The notes: generated from the letters alone by a model not told the origin. Positions 1 through 12,029 are shown, numbered from the stretch's first letter. The stretch: 64,000 bases of DNA from Blakeslea trispora (GCA_025331445.1 JAIWNE010000074.1:97451-161450); one strand, 5' to 3'. A program made the numbers and translations.

Positions 1-1225
1 ATTATGGAGAAGACTATGGTGACGACTATTAAGCTTAATACATGTTTGCAACAAAATGGTCATATAGAAGACAGTTTTGCATAGGACGACAAGATCCTAT
101 GCCTTGTACAAAGCTTTTTTTTTCAACTCTTTGCTCTAAAGAAACAAACGATAATTCATGCGCAGAAAATAATGTTACTTTATAATACATTAATAAGAGA
201 AATAAATTAGTTTTTTTTTTTAGCTAAAAGAAGGGTTTGAGGAGGCCAGTATTGACATGCATGCTTTTGCTAGTACTAATACGTTTATCTCGCAACCTGA
301 CCTCAAGTACTTGAGAGGCAGTCCACTGAGGTGTATTTTGATATAAAGACTAGCTAACATAGTTGGAGCTTGTTCTCTTCAAAGAGTTTTATCCGATTCC
401 CAGACATTTATTGGTCTATATGAACTTGAGTTAGGACTATGTCAACATAACAGCTCTTCTGACCCTTTTTATGTCGATTAAGCACAAGAGTTTCATAACA
501 ATTAGAATATAAATTTCTTTGTCCTAGTTGAGCTTCATTCTTTCCTAAGGCGCTTGTATCATTTTTATGTCCAACCTATATTTGATCAGAGATGACAGTA
601 CTCCATTGAGTTTTAACTCTTGAATGAATGTTAGTTATACTTGACAAGTCAACTCTATGTAGTCGGAACAATGCAGTTTGTTATGCAATTGAACGTCATT
701 CATTCAATACTCATATACCTACAACTGCTATCTCCTTTTTGTATCATTATGCATCTATTGAAAGTTTGCTCATTCCTTATCTGATACAATCAAATCTAAT
801 TGAAATTTCTTCCCTTCAAATAAACACAAACAAGACGTTATTCGTTTCTTTTTGAATATATTTATAAGATGTATGGTAGTAGCCTATGTACCTTATTGAC
901 TGTGTAAGTACACAGCAGTGTTTTCAAACATTTTGTCTTTGTAAAGACTTTTTAAATGACATGATGAGAAAAAAAGAGTATGACAAAGAACTGCAGAAAA
1001 ACAAATAACCCGGAAACTCCATTCAGTTGGTGATAAAAAAAAAATAAAGGATTATTATTGATTAACGGCTACCCAAGTACAATCTTATAACAGCTCAATC
1101 CGAGTTGGAAACATATACTTGTATTGTGCAAACTCTGACTATACAACATAATCTGTTTCATTGTGATGTTCATGACAAGGAAAAACAAAGTTCTTTATTT
1201 ATTTTTTATACTATTATTTAATTAT
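1..1225. other. Intergenic, no gene seen
   Basis: AT-rich DNA with stops in all frames and several poly-T runs. The open frames here are short and have no recognisable composition or domain. The part just before 1226 should include the 3' UTR of the aldolase gene, which is transcribed leftward. I see no convincing RNA gene. Confidence 0.5.
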
Positions 1226-2669
1226 TTACAATCTGTCGACATTGCCCAAGTCCTTGCAAGCTTGTTGGACTCTCTTAGTCATGTTCTTTTCAGCTTCACG
1301 GATGAAGACACGAGGATCATAATACTTCTTGTTGGGCTTGTTATCACCATCAGGGTTACCAACTTGAGTTTGAAGATAGCCCTTCTTGCCTTCATAATAG
1401 TTTCTGAGGCCTTCCCAGTAAGCCCATTGTGTATCAGTATCAACATTCATCTTAACAACACCATTACGAACAGCTTCGGCGATGTCGTCTTCAGTAGAAC
1501 CTGAGCCACCATGGAAGACAAAGAAGACAGGCTTTTGATCGTCATTCTTGAGTTGTTCACGGACATATTCTTGATGCTTGCCCAAGAGTTCAGGGTGAAG
1601 TCTGACATTACCAGGAGCATAGACGCCATGAACATTACCAAAGCCAGCAGCAATAGAGAAAAGAGGGGTAACTTCCTTGAAGGCTCTGTAGATATCCCAG
1701 ATATCTTCAGGTTGAGTGTAAAGAGCAGCGTTGTCTACACCAGAGTTGTCAACACCATCTTCTTCACCACCGGTAATACCGATTTCCATCTCAAGCCAAC
1801 AGTCAATGGCGGCCATACGCTTAAGATACTTGAGACAGATTTCGATGTTTTCTTCTTTAGATTCTTCAGAAAGATCCAACATGTGAGAAGAGAAGAGAGG
1901 TTCACCGTGTGCCTTGTAGTATTGCTCATCGGCAGCAAGCATACCTAAAATATTATGAGATGAGCCAATGAAATTCTTTGTTTAGAGCACTCCATAAAGA
2001 TAACTTACCATCGAACCAAGGCAAAAGCTTCTTGGCACAGTGATCGGAGTGGACAACAACGGGAATACCGTATGCCTTAGCAACAGCACGAACATACTAC
2101 AGAATGGCATAGAGATGGCATGAGCTTATCAAATCAAGCGCGCTTTTTCTTTGTCTTTCTTTCTTACCTGAGCACCAGCAACAGCACCCATGATAGAGGC
2201 CTCTTGGTTCTTGTTATCTAAGCCCTTACCGGCAAAGTAAGCAGCACCACCTTGAGAGAATTGGATGATGATAGGAGACTTGATATCACGAGCAGCTTCA
2301 AGGGCAGCATTTACAGTACTAGAACAAAAAGGTTTAGCCTAATGCACTTTGGGCGTATACTTTGAGGATCCGCAGATGAGTCTGGAATCAATAAATGCGG
2401 GGTAAACATGTCGTGTATTTATTGTTTATACACGCACATGATTTACTCGGCGCATTGGAAAAAAAACAGAGAGAGGAAGATGGCTTACCTTGTAGAGGTA
2501 CAGTTAATGGCAGGAATAGCGAACTGATGTTCACGAGCTATTGAAGTTGTTTTGTGAGCACAAGAAGATAAATCAAATATTTTTCATTGTAGCAAGTACC
2601 ATATTCAAAAAGCTTCAAGAGGTTTTTGCCTGAAACAACACCTGCAGGAACAATATCAAGAAGACCCAT
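1226..2669 (-). CDS. FBA1: Fructose-bisphosphate aldolase, class II (zinc-dependent)
   Basis: Cytosolic glycolytic and gluconeogenic enzyme that interconverts fructose 1,6-bisphosphate with dihydroxyacetone phosphate and glyceraldehyde 3-phosphate. Five exons can be joined: 2600-2669, 2489-2537, 2168-2318, 2009-2096 and 1226-1944. All four introns have GT..AG ends and the total is 358 aa, the usual length for fungal class II enzymes. Visible family motifs are VVVHSDHC (His106 and His109), GNVHGVYAPG (His225), HGGSGS (His264) and NVDTD near residue 286. The histidines fit zinc ligands and the glycine-rich loop fits phosphate binding. The start is the first ATG after a TATA-like element about 90 bp upstream, and MGLLDIV is a sensible N-terminus. 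C-ending codons are common, as expected for a highly expressed gene. Identity is secure; exon edges are inferred from frame continuity. Confidence 0.95.
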
Positions 2670-2753
2670 TTTTTTTAAGTAAATTTAAGATAAATTGACA
2701 AAGAGAAACAAAAGAAAAAAAAAAGAAGAAGAAAGAGGTTTCGATCCATTCGT

Positions 2754-2766
2754 CCCTTTATATCTC
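2754..2766 (-). promoter_or_regulatory. TATA-like element upstream of aldolase
   Basis: Read on the minus strand this is GAGATATAAAGGG, 85-97 bp before the aldolase ATG. The spacing suits a fungal TATA box for a strongly expressed glycolytic gene. This is inference from sequence and spacing only. Confidence 0.5.
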
Positions 2767-3301
2767 TTAACATGATGTAAACTGTTTGTGTCTGCATGAT
2801 TAGCCTCCGATCCTATCCTGGGAAAAGCAACTTTCAGGTTCATTCAAAGTGATCCGAACGCTTCCGTCTTAACTCATGAAAATTCTAAAAGAATTAGGAA
2901 AATCACGTAAAAAAAAAACTCCTTTTATTCCGCGCCAAACGTAAAGTACAAGTCATTACCCCAACTGCATCTTTAGACTATCATACCAAAAGAAAAGAGC
3001 AGTTTATTATTTTCATTTATGTTTCAAGAGTAAAAAAGCATAGCTTTGTTTGTAAATGGATCTTCGCTTTAATATACTCGGACAGAATAAATGTAATTCC
3101 AATGGCCTCCTTTCTCTTGTTTTCTCTCTTTCTATACGGAAAGAGGGAAATATAGAAAATGAAGGCTGCCCGCACCTGTTAAAGCGTTTCTTTTCATATG
3201 AAAAGATATATAAAAAGAAAGACGAAAACAAGAAAAATTACACACACAAAAAAAAATAGCAAAAAAGCAGTGACGTGTTAAAAATCCAACAGAGATATAA
3301 T

Positions 3302-3666
3302 TTATGATTTGTCTGCACTAATATATAAGACTGACAAAAGGAGCTCAGTATGCTTCAATGAGTCAGTAAAATACGAAGTCGCTCTTACCATTGTTTCCTC
3401 TGATGAAGGTGTCGCCATAAGTGTTCTTTAATCTTCCGTCAACATATTCTTTAGTGTTTTCCAAGGCAATGTTCATATAACCATCTAAACAAGCCAATGT
3501 ACCTATAGTGCTTTTAGTGATTAGATCTCATGAGATGGCTATTTACACAGGCTGTCAATCGCATACCCCTATAGTCAATACCAGAGTTCAACTTGACTTG
3601 AACCGTCTGACCTAATACTGTGCTTAAGAAGTCTGTAGGGGATCTAGAGCTAGATTGGTTTTCCAT
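3302..3666 (-). CDS. LSM6: U6 snRNA-associated Sm-like protein LSm6
   Basis: Subunit of the LSm1-7 (cytoplasmic mRNA decay) and LSm2-8 (nuclear U6 snRNA) rings. Three exons, 3567-3666, 3389-3502 and 3302-3330, with GT..AG introns, give an 80-aa protein, the normal LSm6 length. The N-terminal helix region SPTDFLSTVLG is followed by the Sm1 part (VQVKLNSGIDYRG, then CLDGYMN). The Sm2 box appears as FIRGNNVLYIS, with the RGNN RNA-binding signature near the end. The last exon is only 29 nt. It was chosen because an alternative acceptor closer to exon 2 would end the protein after GNNAY and lose the last strand of the Sm fold. The gene lies downstream of nothing obvious and shares its strand with aldolase. 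Confidence 0.93.
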
Positions 3667-5157
3667 GCTATACAGTTTTGAGAAAAAAGAAAAAAAAATT
3701 CGCTTGTTCAAAATAGGTGTTGAATAAAAGACCCAGAATACTACTGTTTGAAATGATAGCATGAATCAAAAGCTATCATTCCTTTTTTTTTTTGCTACTT
3801 TCAATGACTGTTTGTCTTCGAGTAAGATGCAGATCTTTTCATGCGTTTATTGAGCACAGATTGTGCGTGTACTCAGGATTAAGAACTCTCGAGCAGGGCA
3901 TTAAAGTGAGTATGGATAACGTAGGACAAACGGTTTTACTATGTCAGTTGTCGAGTTGCTTCTTTAATTTGTGTCTCTAAGCTATTGGAAACTTGAGAGT
4001 ATCAGTAAATACACGACATTAATGTATCAAGGCAGTGCTAATACTCGGTCTTCTTACTTTCAGTGCTCTAATGTCAGCACGCTTTTTCTTGAATTGATAT
4101 TGCATGAAACTCTGAAATTGTCGTATTCTTAGTGCACAAACAAGCTTGTCACCTGTTCGATTAATGTTTTTTTTTTAATATCTCGAACTAACTCGAGTAA
4201 AGATTATTACCGATCAAAAACTTTCATATATGCACACTACCTGTATTTGCAATACAGGTATGTAGTGTAAATGAAGGCTGCATCAGTAAAGCAACGATAA
4301 TGCTGACTATGAACAAATGTCAAAGCTAATTCCTACCTAGAAAGTGTTTTGTATAAGTGAAAGCCTACCAGTAAAGAGAGGTGAACGTAGATATAGATGC
4401 TATTGCTGCAAGGTATAAACGCACTCAAAAGAAAAAGTGAATCTATGATTGGACATGCAAGTGATACCATCATCCAAGAACTATATCTACTAAATTCAGA
4501 ATGAAAACTCACTAAACCTTATGTAGAATGTTTATGATAAGCGTTTAGAGAAAGAGTCTTCAGACTATTCATATTCTTTATTCTCTTACTTGCTTTGCAC
4601 TGGACTTTTCATTTATCTATTCTTTCTTTCTTTCATAACTTTCTTCTCTCTTTAAATTAGCCTCTTTTAAAGTTTCCTTAATTCCTCTCAGTATTCTTTA
4701 GTTTTCATACTTTTAGTATAAACTGTTTTCAAATGCAAACCAAATATTTCCCGAAGAAGTTGTTACTGCTAGCTATATTCTTTAGTAATTCGTTCGTTTA
4801 GTCGCAGATACAGACTGCTCAGCTTTGCTTTACACCCTCTATTTGTTTATGTACCTACAAGATGACGTTTGTTTTGTTACACTAAACTAAAGCACTGTTA
4901 ACATGATCGCTGTATACTTAGAAAAAGAAAACAATTCTTAAATATTTTATTTAAACAAGACATTCCAGCGGTTAAAGAAATTGCTTGAGAGTGTGTATAA
5001 TTTTTTATTTAATGTATCTATGATTTGACAACACAATTAACTGTTATAAATAGTAAATTAAAAAAGTGAAAAGAAATGTAGGTTAACTACGGCATGTTGA
5101 AGCGTCTCTTTTTTTGAATGTTGGAATGTATGGGTTGAGTACTGCATATGCTTTTTT
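3667..5157. other. Intergenic, one imperfect palindrome
   Basis: No coding region is supported here. An ATG-initiated frame at 3792-3980 has no family resemblance. The interval contains an imperfect palindrome at 4234-4268 and the likely 3' UTR of the repeat-rich secreted protein gene that ends at 5158. Confidence 0.5.
4234..4268. repeat. Imperfect palindrome (hairpin) with 14-nt arms
   Basis: The left arm ACACTACCTGTATT (4234-4247) pairs with AATACAGG..GTAGTGT (4251-4268) around a 3-nt loop. The right arm carries a 4-nt insertion. No T-run follows immediately and no gene end is adjacent, so a terminator role is not supported. It may be a relic of a small inverted-repeat element. Confidence 0.5.
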
Positions 5158-6794
5158 TTAAAGAAGCATGTAAGCAACAAAACCAGCAGCAGTAGCAACG
5201 AAAGCACCACCAACACGGACATTTGTAGCACCACTGCTGGCTCTACTGGAAGCAGCAGCACTTGTAGCGGAGGAGATAGCACTGCTGACTCTTGAAGCAA
5301 GAGAAGATGTGGCAGCAGCGCTTGAGCTTGAAGATGATACTGACGATGATGCAGAGAGAACGCTAGAGATTCTGCTAGAGATAGAAGAGACTTGAGCAGC
5401 ACCTAATTCGGCAGAGAAAGCATTGGCATGGATGGCTTGAACACCAAAATCTTTCTTGGGATCTTCTTTAGAAGGTGCACTAACGTCAGCTTTACTTTGC
5501 TTCTTCTCTTCTTCCTTCTTGCTTTCTTCCTTCTTGCTTTCTTCCTTCTTGCTTTCTTCCTTCTTGCTTTCGTCCTTTTCGTTTTCCTTCTTGTCACCGT
5601 CCTTGCTGCCGTCCTTTTCGCCATCCTTGTTACCGTCTTTGTCGCCATCCTTGTCACCTTCCTTGTCACCGTCTTTGTCACCATCCTTGTCGCCATCCTT
5701 GTCACCATCCTTGTCACCGTCCTTGTCACCTTCCTTCTCGCCATCCTTGTCACCGTCCTTGTCACCATCCTTGTCATGGTGCTTGTGGTGGTGTTCTTCA
5801 TCCTTATCATCATCCTTCTTGTCACCATCCTTGTCGTCATCCTTCTTGTCATCCTTGTCATCCTTGTCATGGTGCTTGTGATGATGTTCTTCATCCTTAT
5901 CATCATCCTTATCATCATCCTTGTCTTCATCCTTGTCTTCATCCTTGTCTTCATGGTCATCGTGATCATGGTGATCATGGTGCTTGTGGTGGTGCTCGTC
6001 ATCATCGCTTTCGTCATCCTCATCATCTTCGTGGTGGCCGTGGTGACGATGCTTACGGTGAACATGGTGCTTAGGTTGACCTCTGTGAATTTGGTAAACG
6101 TTGTGGCCATCTAAACGGTTGAAGGAATCATGACCAATACGTTCCTTTTCAACACCAAAGGAACCACGGTGACCCTCTTTGTTGTAAGAGTCCTTGTCAC
6201 CGAGGTGAATTTCTCGGTAGTTGCCATCACGGAGGTGAGCTTCTTCATAGTACTTATCGCCATAACGACGACTTCCGTGACCATAGTTTTCTTTGTTGAA
6301 CTTTAAGATGTTGTCAAAAACAGCGCTTCCTTTACGGAAACCATCCTTGTGTGAATCGTGTTCTTCTTCGAAACCTTGTTGCTTGAAAACAGCTTCTTCA
6401 CTAACAGGGGCATCCTAATTAAACATTAAATGGAAGCAGAAGTTTATAAGTACTCTGACAATATCTTCAACTTTAGTGTATGTTCTTACAGTAGCGGCAG
6501 GAGCAGCTTCACGCATGCTGGTGACGGTAGTCAAGAGGATGACAGGTGGCTTGTTTTGAATTTCAACATTGTCGACAAAAATAGGGAAAGCAGCATCATT
6601 AGCACCTTCAGCAGCTATATTTTATATGTTGTGGTTGTTGTTTTTATTGTTGTTGTTATTAATGTTGAGATGAAAGTATAAAAATGTGTTGAGAAAAATA
6701 ATGAGTATAGACTGATAATCATATAGATCCAAAAAATCTTACCAGCAACAGACACAAGAGCGGCAGTAACAGCTAAGAGAGAGAGAGATTTCAT
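5158..6794 (-). CDS. Secreted Asp/Lys/His-rich repeat protein with GPI-like C-terminus
   Basis: Probable cell-wall or cell-surface protein; no named family recognised. Exons 6743-6794, 6490-6614 and 5158-6414 join through GT..AG introns to 477 aa. Residues 1-17 form a clean signal peptide (MKSLSLLAVTAALVSVA). Residues 60-175 are charged and rich in His and Tyr. Residues about 175-345 are low-complexity, with HHHKHH clusters, then many tandem DGDK/DGEK units, then four KKEES units. A Ser/Ala-rich stretch (about 395-455) ends in a short hydrophobic tail (GGAFVATAAGFVAYMLL), as in GPI-anchored wall proteins. The main exon has no Met until MLL at the very end, so overlapping frames look like long ORFs while the real frame is easily missed. 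The repeat may bind divalent metal (His/Asp) or hydrate the wall. That is inference. A TATA-like element lies about 75 bp upstream. Confidence 0.82.
5510..5980. repeat. Coding minisatellite in the secreted Asp/Lys-rich gene
   Basis: Plus-strand units built on GTCACCATCCTT (12 bp, DGDK on the minus strand) run over roughly 5590-5780. A 15-bp unit (TTCCTTCTTGCTTTC, KKEES on the minus strand) repeats about four times near 5513-5572. Unit lengths are multiples of 3, so copy-number change would not break the frame. Confidence 0.85.
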
Positions 6795-6867
6795 TTTCTT
6801 ACGAAGTGAGAAAGTACTTTGTATGAATTTACTAAGTAGATTGCGACAGTAAAAGCCTTAGCTAGCT

Positions 6868-6877
6868 CTTTTATATG
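6868..6877 (-). promoter_or_regulatory. TATA-like element of the secreted repeat protein
   Basis: The minus strand reads CATATAAAAG, 74-83 bp before the ATG at 6794. Its position and sequence fit a fungal TATA box. No experimental support is available here. Confidence 0.5.
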
Positions 6878-8920
6878 CTTTAATATTTGATATTTTCCCG
6901 AAATTCTAAGTGAAGCCAGTTCTAAAAACAATAATCATAACAACAATCATCGGAAGAATTGGTTGAGAGCTGTAGCTTTTTTTTTATTTTTATTTTTGTT
7001 ATATATATACACACATATATATTCAGATACAATAGTAGCCTATTCCCCGCTTTAGTCTTCAAAGTACAGCACTATCCTTTTGACTGTTGAGCAAATTTTC
7101 CGGATTGTAGGGAGTCAAGTTTATTCGGACATACAAGTAGTTTTGTATGAATACTCAATATGATCTCAAAAACAGAACATCAAAATAGTCAATCAATGGA
7201 AAGTAAGATATGCATACATATGAATGTGTAATACAAGTTCTTTTCAGCTGCAATAAAGCATATATCTATTCTTTCGAGTCTTGTTGTCTATTCAGGGCTG
7301 ATGAATCAAAATCTGGAATATCCAAAGTGTGATCACTGTTTGTGTTTTAGTAAATGATAGTTGCAAGCTAACTTGTATATTTGTTATTCTTAAGTTTGAT
7401 CCTACAGCACACACAATCAGTTTCTAGACTTACACATGTTGATGTAGGTTGATCCATCATACAAAGAAAAAAAAACTCACTAGATGCTTTCACAATTCCT
7501 GTCTTTTCAAATTTAGGCACCCATTCTTCGATTCCTTGTTACTTCATACTGAATACGTAATAGAACACTTACTGCTCGAAAAAGTCAAAGTTGACTTCTT
7601 TCTGCTCTCTCCTTTCTTTTTTTTCACTCATTTATTCACTCTTTTATCAGTATCATCGGGTAATTTCGAATACATTGCTTACATACATGTCATGAATATT
7701 TACATATGTATTCATTGCCCGCTTTGATGTCCATAATCATAACATAAGCATAGGATGAGACAGCCAACCTTTTGCGTGAGACATATGAATTTGTTCTTTT
7801 AAAGTAAACAATGATCAGCAACTAGCGTACAAATAAACATTTCATAACTAGATATATTTGTTAATTTAGAAAATGAAAAGTATGATTTTGAGCTGATACT
7901 ACTATTCTTTTTTTTTGTTCTCAGAAAAAAGTTTGTAAATACAAATAGAAGATGAAGTTTATTGAGATTTCAACGTCTGTATAAGAGCCACCCTCAATTT
8001 GTCAGGTTATGACACCGCACTGCTCGTTGAATGGCTACTTGTATATAAAATGGAAGCAAAGTTCTTCCGCCCAATCCAAAGAAGCAAAACATCGTGCATG
8101 AGTTCTAATGCGGAGATAATTTCCCAACTTTCCTTTCAAGTACAAGATCATACAAACCAAAAATGAATGCTTTCCAAGTCAAACAAAATTACCTTCTTTT
8201 TGTAACAGGATTAGAGAGTTAGACAGTCTGTTTTTGTTTATTGGACTTATTGAGTCATTGCTTATCTGCTATATTGAGAATCAATGGAAGCGGAAAGTCT
8301 CAAAAACAATAAAATGAAACAAAACGTGTTTCTTTGACTTGAACGAGATGATACGATTAGGAGAAGTACAAAAAAGAAATGGACTGATCAACTGCATTCT
8401 TCTGGTTACATTGATTTCCTTTTTGTGCCAATCGTATTATATCAAATAGTCTCAAAACATAAAGTTGAGACACCACTCATGAGTTGCAGAAATTGACAAA
8501 TAGACATCTAGTTATTTTCAGAAATATTGAGATGTTTCTCATAAAAATAAGCATAATCGATTTATTGTGGCGATACAATATTTCCCCATTTGAAAATCTT
8601 TAATCTAAATAAAGATCTGCAACACAAACCGAAACTATTACATAGGACAGTCTTGATATACTATAAAAAGAAACAAGCTTTGAAACCAATGTTTCCAGTC
8701 TCAATTAGTCACTTTACCGAGAACATTGGCCAAATTTTCAAAGACCAAATGATTAGACCTTTGAAAACCATTTGGTCACTATTTTGAAGTTTTTGCTTGT
8801 CGCGATGGATCACGAAGCGGTTTTTCTTACCATGAAGATAGAAAGGGGGGAGTTCTTGATGACAAACGAAATGAGTCAACTGTATATGACAAAGCCTCTT
8901 CATTTCGTTTAAAATCAATA
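6878..8920. other. Intergenic, no gene seen
   Basis: About 2 kb of AT-rich DNA. The frame at 7449-7727 is dominated by Phe/Leu/Lys from homopolymers and looks non-coding. Nested inverted repeats lie at the right edge (8735-8777), next to a dead transposase. Confidence 0.5.
8735..8777. repeat. Nested foldback sequence beside a dead transposase
   Basis: TTTTCAAAG (8735-8743) pairs with CTTTGAAAA (8759-8767), and GACCAAATG (8743-8751) pairs with CATTTGGTC (8769-8777). The two interleaved inverted repeats lie about 140 bp before the first ATG of the transposase relic. They could be part of a terminal inverted repeat, but no matching copy was found at the right end. Confidence 0.45.
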
Positions 8921-10013
8921 ATGGATCTTAAGAAGCTAATTAAGAATGACTTTGACTTTGTACCTATGGTTGAGGAGACTGATGTAGACATGGCTGAGAT
9001 CAAGCTCGCGAACGAAAGGAAAACTGAATGCAACAAGTACTTAGCCAGAGACCGAGAAAACTGTTTCTATTTCTCAAAAGAGAAGGGCTTAAAGCCTAAA
9101 GAAGCCGCTGCAGCTACCAACGTAAACTACCATGCTGCACAAAAATGGAAAAAGCAGCTAGAGGACAATCCTGATGAGTTTACGCCTGAAAAAAAAAGAC
9201 CAACCTATGGCCAAATCACCCTAAAAGTAAGTTAGATGATAGACACAAAGAGCATATGATCAGCTTCTTTGACCGAAATCCAATTGCAACAATTGTTGAA
9301 GCAGTTGGAGAGCTTTGAGAGACTGTACATAAAGAAGTCTAGATCAGCCGAGTTCATGAAAGACGAGTGCAACATTTCAGTAAAAAGGGTCTCTCGTTAG
9401 CCTGCAGCTAGAAACAGCAGTGCTCAACTTGAGAAAAGGGCTCTTCGGGTAGAAGAATGAACACAAAAAGGAATGGACTATTTGAAGAACAGTGTGTTTT
9501 TGTATGAATCAGAGTTAGGCATCAGCATGTCCCGCGGAAGAGCCTGGTCTGTGCGTGACAAGCTGGCTATTGCTGAAACCAAATCGGCAAAAGCTATTTA
9601 GAACACTGTACTGGGAGCTGTTTCGTCGTATGATGTTGCAAATGTAGCTTTGAGGGAGCCAGGCAACGTGAAGAGAAGAAAAGTGATGGGCGCAACTAAG
9701 CGCAAGTCACTAGGAGATAGGTTGTCTATCCATAAGGGAACTGCCGGCTCTCATTACTTGCGATACAATGAATATAATGGACAACTTTCCAGAGATGAAG
9801 GGATTCTACATTGTGATGGATAGTACTCCCATACATGTCCCTTCGGCCGCTGATCCTTCGATTATTAAGTGGGGTTATGTTCCAGTTTATCTTCCGCCAC
9901 ATTGTCCTAAACTGAATCCCATCGAGCAGTTTTGGTCGATTATCAAGTCGAAAGTAAAGCGCCATCCTTTAAAAGATACTGAATCTTTGACATTTAGAAG
10001 GAGATTACAATAG
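8921..10013 (+). pseudogene. Degenerate Tc1/mariner-type (DDE) transposase
   Basis: The relic starts with an intact ATG frame at 8921-9235, whose C-terminal half has an HTH-like stretch (KPKEAAAATNVNYHAAQKW). It continues through frameshifts and stops: near 9244 one frame reads DRHKEHMISFFDRNP, and near 9483-9600 another reads YLKNSVFLYESELG. It ends in a clear DDE C-terminal part at 9768-10013. That part has IVMDSTPIH (second Asp) and YLPPHCPKLNPIEQFW (the Glu of the NPIE signature). The first catalytic Asp is expected where the sequence has Tyr in FLYESELG, so the triad is broken even apart from the stops. The relic is non-functional as read. I cannot define target-site duplications. Confidence 0.85.
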
Positions 10014-10574
10014 GCATGCTGCTCTGGCGTGCCTTTTTTTTCACCCTCTTTTAAAAAGAGTATGGCTCCCCAAACACTATGTTTTTGAGTTGTAGGTATT
10101 GATTTACCTTGTCATGAACCAGAGCTATCAATTTGTAGTACTTGATTCGTTTTCCTCGATACAATTCCTATACCTCGCTGCTAAAAAGAGAGAATGGTTT
10201 TAATACAATATGTAGATTCCAATTAGTTTGTCAGGGATCCCACTCGTTTGTTTATGAAGCAAAGAATACATTTATGTTTCAAATGAGAGCAGTAAAAAAA
10301 AAGAGTTTAGAGAAATTAAACAACTTTAAAGACAATAGCTGATGGTTGTTAATTGACAATCCATAGTTTTGTTTGCTTGATCGAATTACCTATCTGAATG
10401 ACAAGTGATATTTTCAGAAGGCTCTTTATGTATTGCTTCTGTTTAAATATTTCATAGCCATAGTTCGAACTACATTGATTGTGGGCTAAATAGGCTAAAT
10501 TGAGCTTCTTATGCTTAGTGTAGCTCAGTGGTTACTGTTAGATGTTGAAGTAAATAAAGGCAAATACTTTCTAC

Positions 10575-11453
10575 CTATTGTACACAATGTATCATTGTGT
10601 GGAGAAAATAGGAAGAAGCACACAGAAATCATCCGCACTATACATTACAATTTCAATCGGGTTGAGGTCTAGACTCTGTGATGGCCATCTGTCAAAGGTA
10701 TTGGTCATAGTCTTCATCTTAAACCACCCGGAGTATGCTCGTATATGGCAGGGAGTATTGTCTACCTACAGTATACAATCAATGTTGATCTTCTTGGGCT
10801 CTTTCTCAATCCAAGGAAGATAGTAATCAACCAAACATTGAACATATAATTCTTGATCAATTGATCCATGTTGTTACAACTAAAGGGCCAATACCATTTG
10901 CATGAAAGCATCTACGCACCATCACAGAACCCAAACCAAATTTGTGGGTAACCTTAACGTGCCTCTACTAGTACCTTTCTCTATCCTTCTCGATTACTCT
11001 AGTACCAACATTAGCACTCTTTAGGGTGAACTTGGCCTCATCGGACCAAACTACCTTATCCCAGTCAGCTTTTGTCCAGTTTAGCCTTTCTTTGACCCAA
11101 GTTAAATGCAATTGTTTATACGTCTGCTTCACAGCAGGCTTTTTTTGTCGTTACTCGCGATTTGAGCTTCATAAGGGTCAATGCTACTCGAAAAGCGGAC
11201 TAAGAGACCTTCTTGCCAGCACCCAAAAATCGACGATGCTGAGCCCTAATTGACTCAGTAGGTCTCCGACGAACGCTTTGAATAGCCACGTTCAAATCAG
11301 TTTGAGAAAGAAGCCTTTTTCTTATAGTTGAAGTTTGGGAAGAGTAGTTTGCATTTTCTGAAGTCTTTTATAAGCTGATCGTACAGTTGATTCAGGGAGG
11401 TCGAGATCTCTTGAATTGTGTTTGATTTTTAAAACCCTTGGTCCTTCTTCCAT
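10575..11453 (-). pseudogene. Degenerate Tc1-like transposase, opposite strand
   Basis: Read on the minus strand from an ATG at 11453, one frame shows an HTH-like N-terminus (DLDLPESTVRSAYKRLQ). After several stops comes a classic Tc1 core (DKVVWSDEAKFTL, SDEAKF at 11028-11045), then further breaks, and finally RWPSQSLDLNPIE (DLNPIE at 10652-10669). First and third catalytic signatures are therefore visible, but there is no continuous reading frame. The element differs from the one ending at 10013, so this looks like two independent insertions side by side. Terminal repeats were not resolved. Confidence 0.82.
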
Positions 11454-11531
11454 TTTGTGTCACTCTTGACTCGCATCGAATGCCAGACTTTGCAATCAGA
11501 CTATATAGCCCATTTACTAAAAATGAGAACA

Positions 11532-11842
11532 TACAAACCAAACTGTAATTTTCAATATATATGTGAGCTTTATACACAAAAGTATCCAGACATAGACGTA
11601 GATATGGATTGGCTTGGTTTGATTGATTCGCTAAATGAAGCTAAATACAATGTCGAAGCGAGTAAGGTTAGGCAGAGAGAACTTGATCGAAAAAGAGGTA
11701 TTAGAAATATTTTTTTTTTGCTGCAACTTTTTTGTGCAGAGATTTACATGGTTAAGAAGCCATCCATATTGCATTTTTATCATTTGATAGCTACGAACGC
11801 AAAGTATTGTTGTTGGCTACTGCTTGATCTATTCGCATTATA
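11532..11842 (+). CDS. Hypothetical protein or gene fragment, one intron
   Basis: Unrecognised. The frame from about 11523 reads MRTYKPNCNFQYICELY and then an acidic/basic region (KVRQRELDRKR), which looks more protein-like than surrounding DNA. A canonical intron can be drawn (donor after 11695 reading GTATTAG, acceptor CAG before AGATTTAC near 11741) and keeps the frame open to the stop at 11840-11842. The product would be short (about 90 aa) and overlaps no known domain. It abuts the 5' end of the Tc1-like relic, so it may be a host-gene fragment disrupted by that insertion or a piece of another element. Confidence 0.25.
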
Positions 11843-12029
11843 GTCTTGAGTCTGTCCTCATTTGAGCCGCAGAAATCGATACTGATGAAACTATAGCAAC
11901 TGCCCTCAAAAACTATTAAATTGAAGAAAAGAAAAAGAAATATAAGTAAACACGTAATGAAAAAAAAAAAAATTTAGGTACAATGTATATTTTCTTTTTT
12001 ATTAATTATAAATGTTATTAATCTAGAAA

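Noticed and set aside
1511..1948. 145-codon plus-strand frame
   Set aside because: Antisense to the aldolase coding exon; a shadow of biased codon use.
5403..6110. 235-codon minus-strand Met/Thr/Arg-rich frame
   Set aside because: Shifted reading of the same repeat. It lacks a signal peptide and would destroy the coherent spliced frame with GPI-like end.
5428..6114. 228-codon plus-strand frame rich in Leu/Val/Ile
   Set aside because: It is the antisense reading of the DGDK repeat region of the secreted protein; the repeat unit keeps all frames free of stops, and composition is not that of a real membrane protein.
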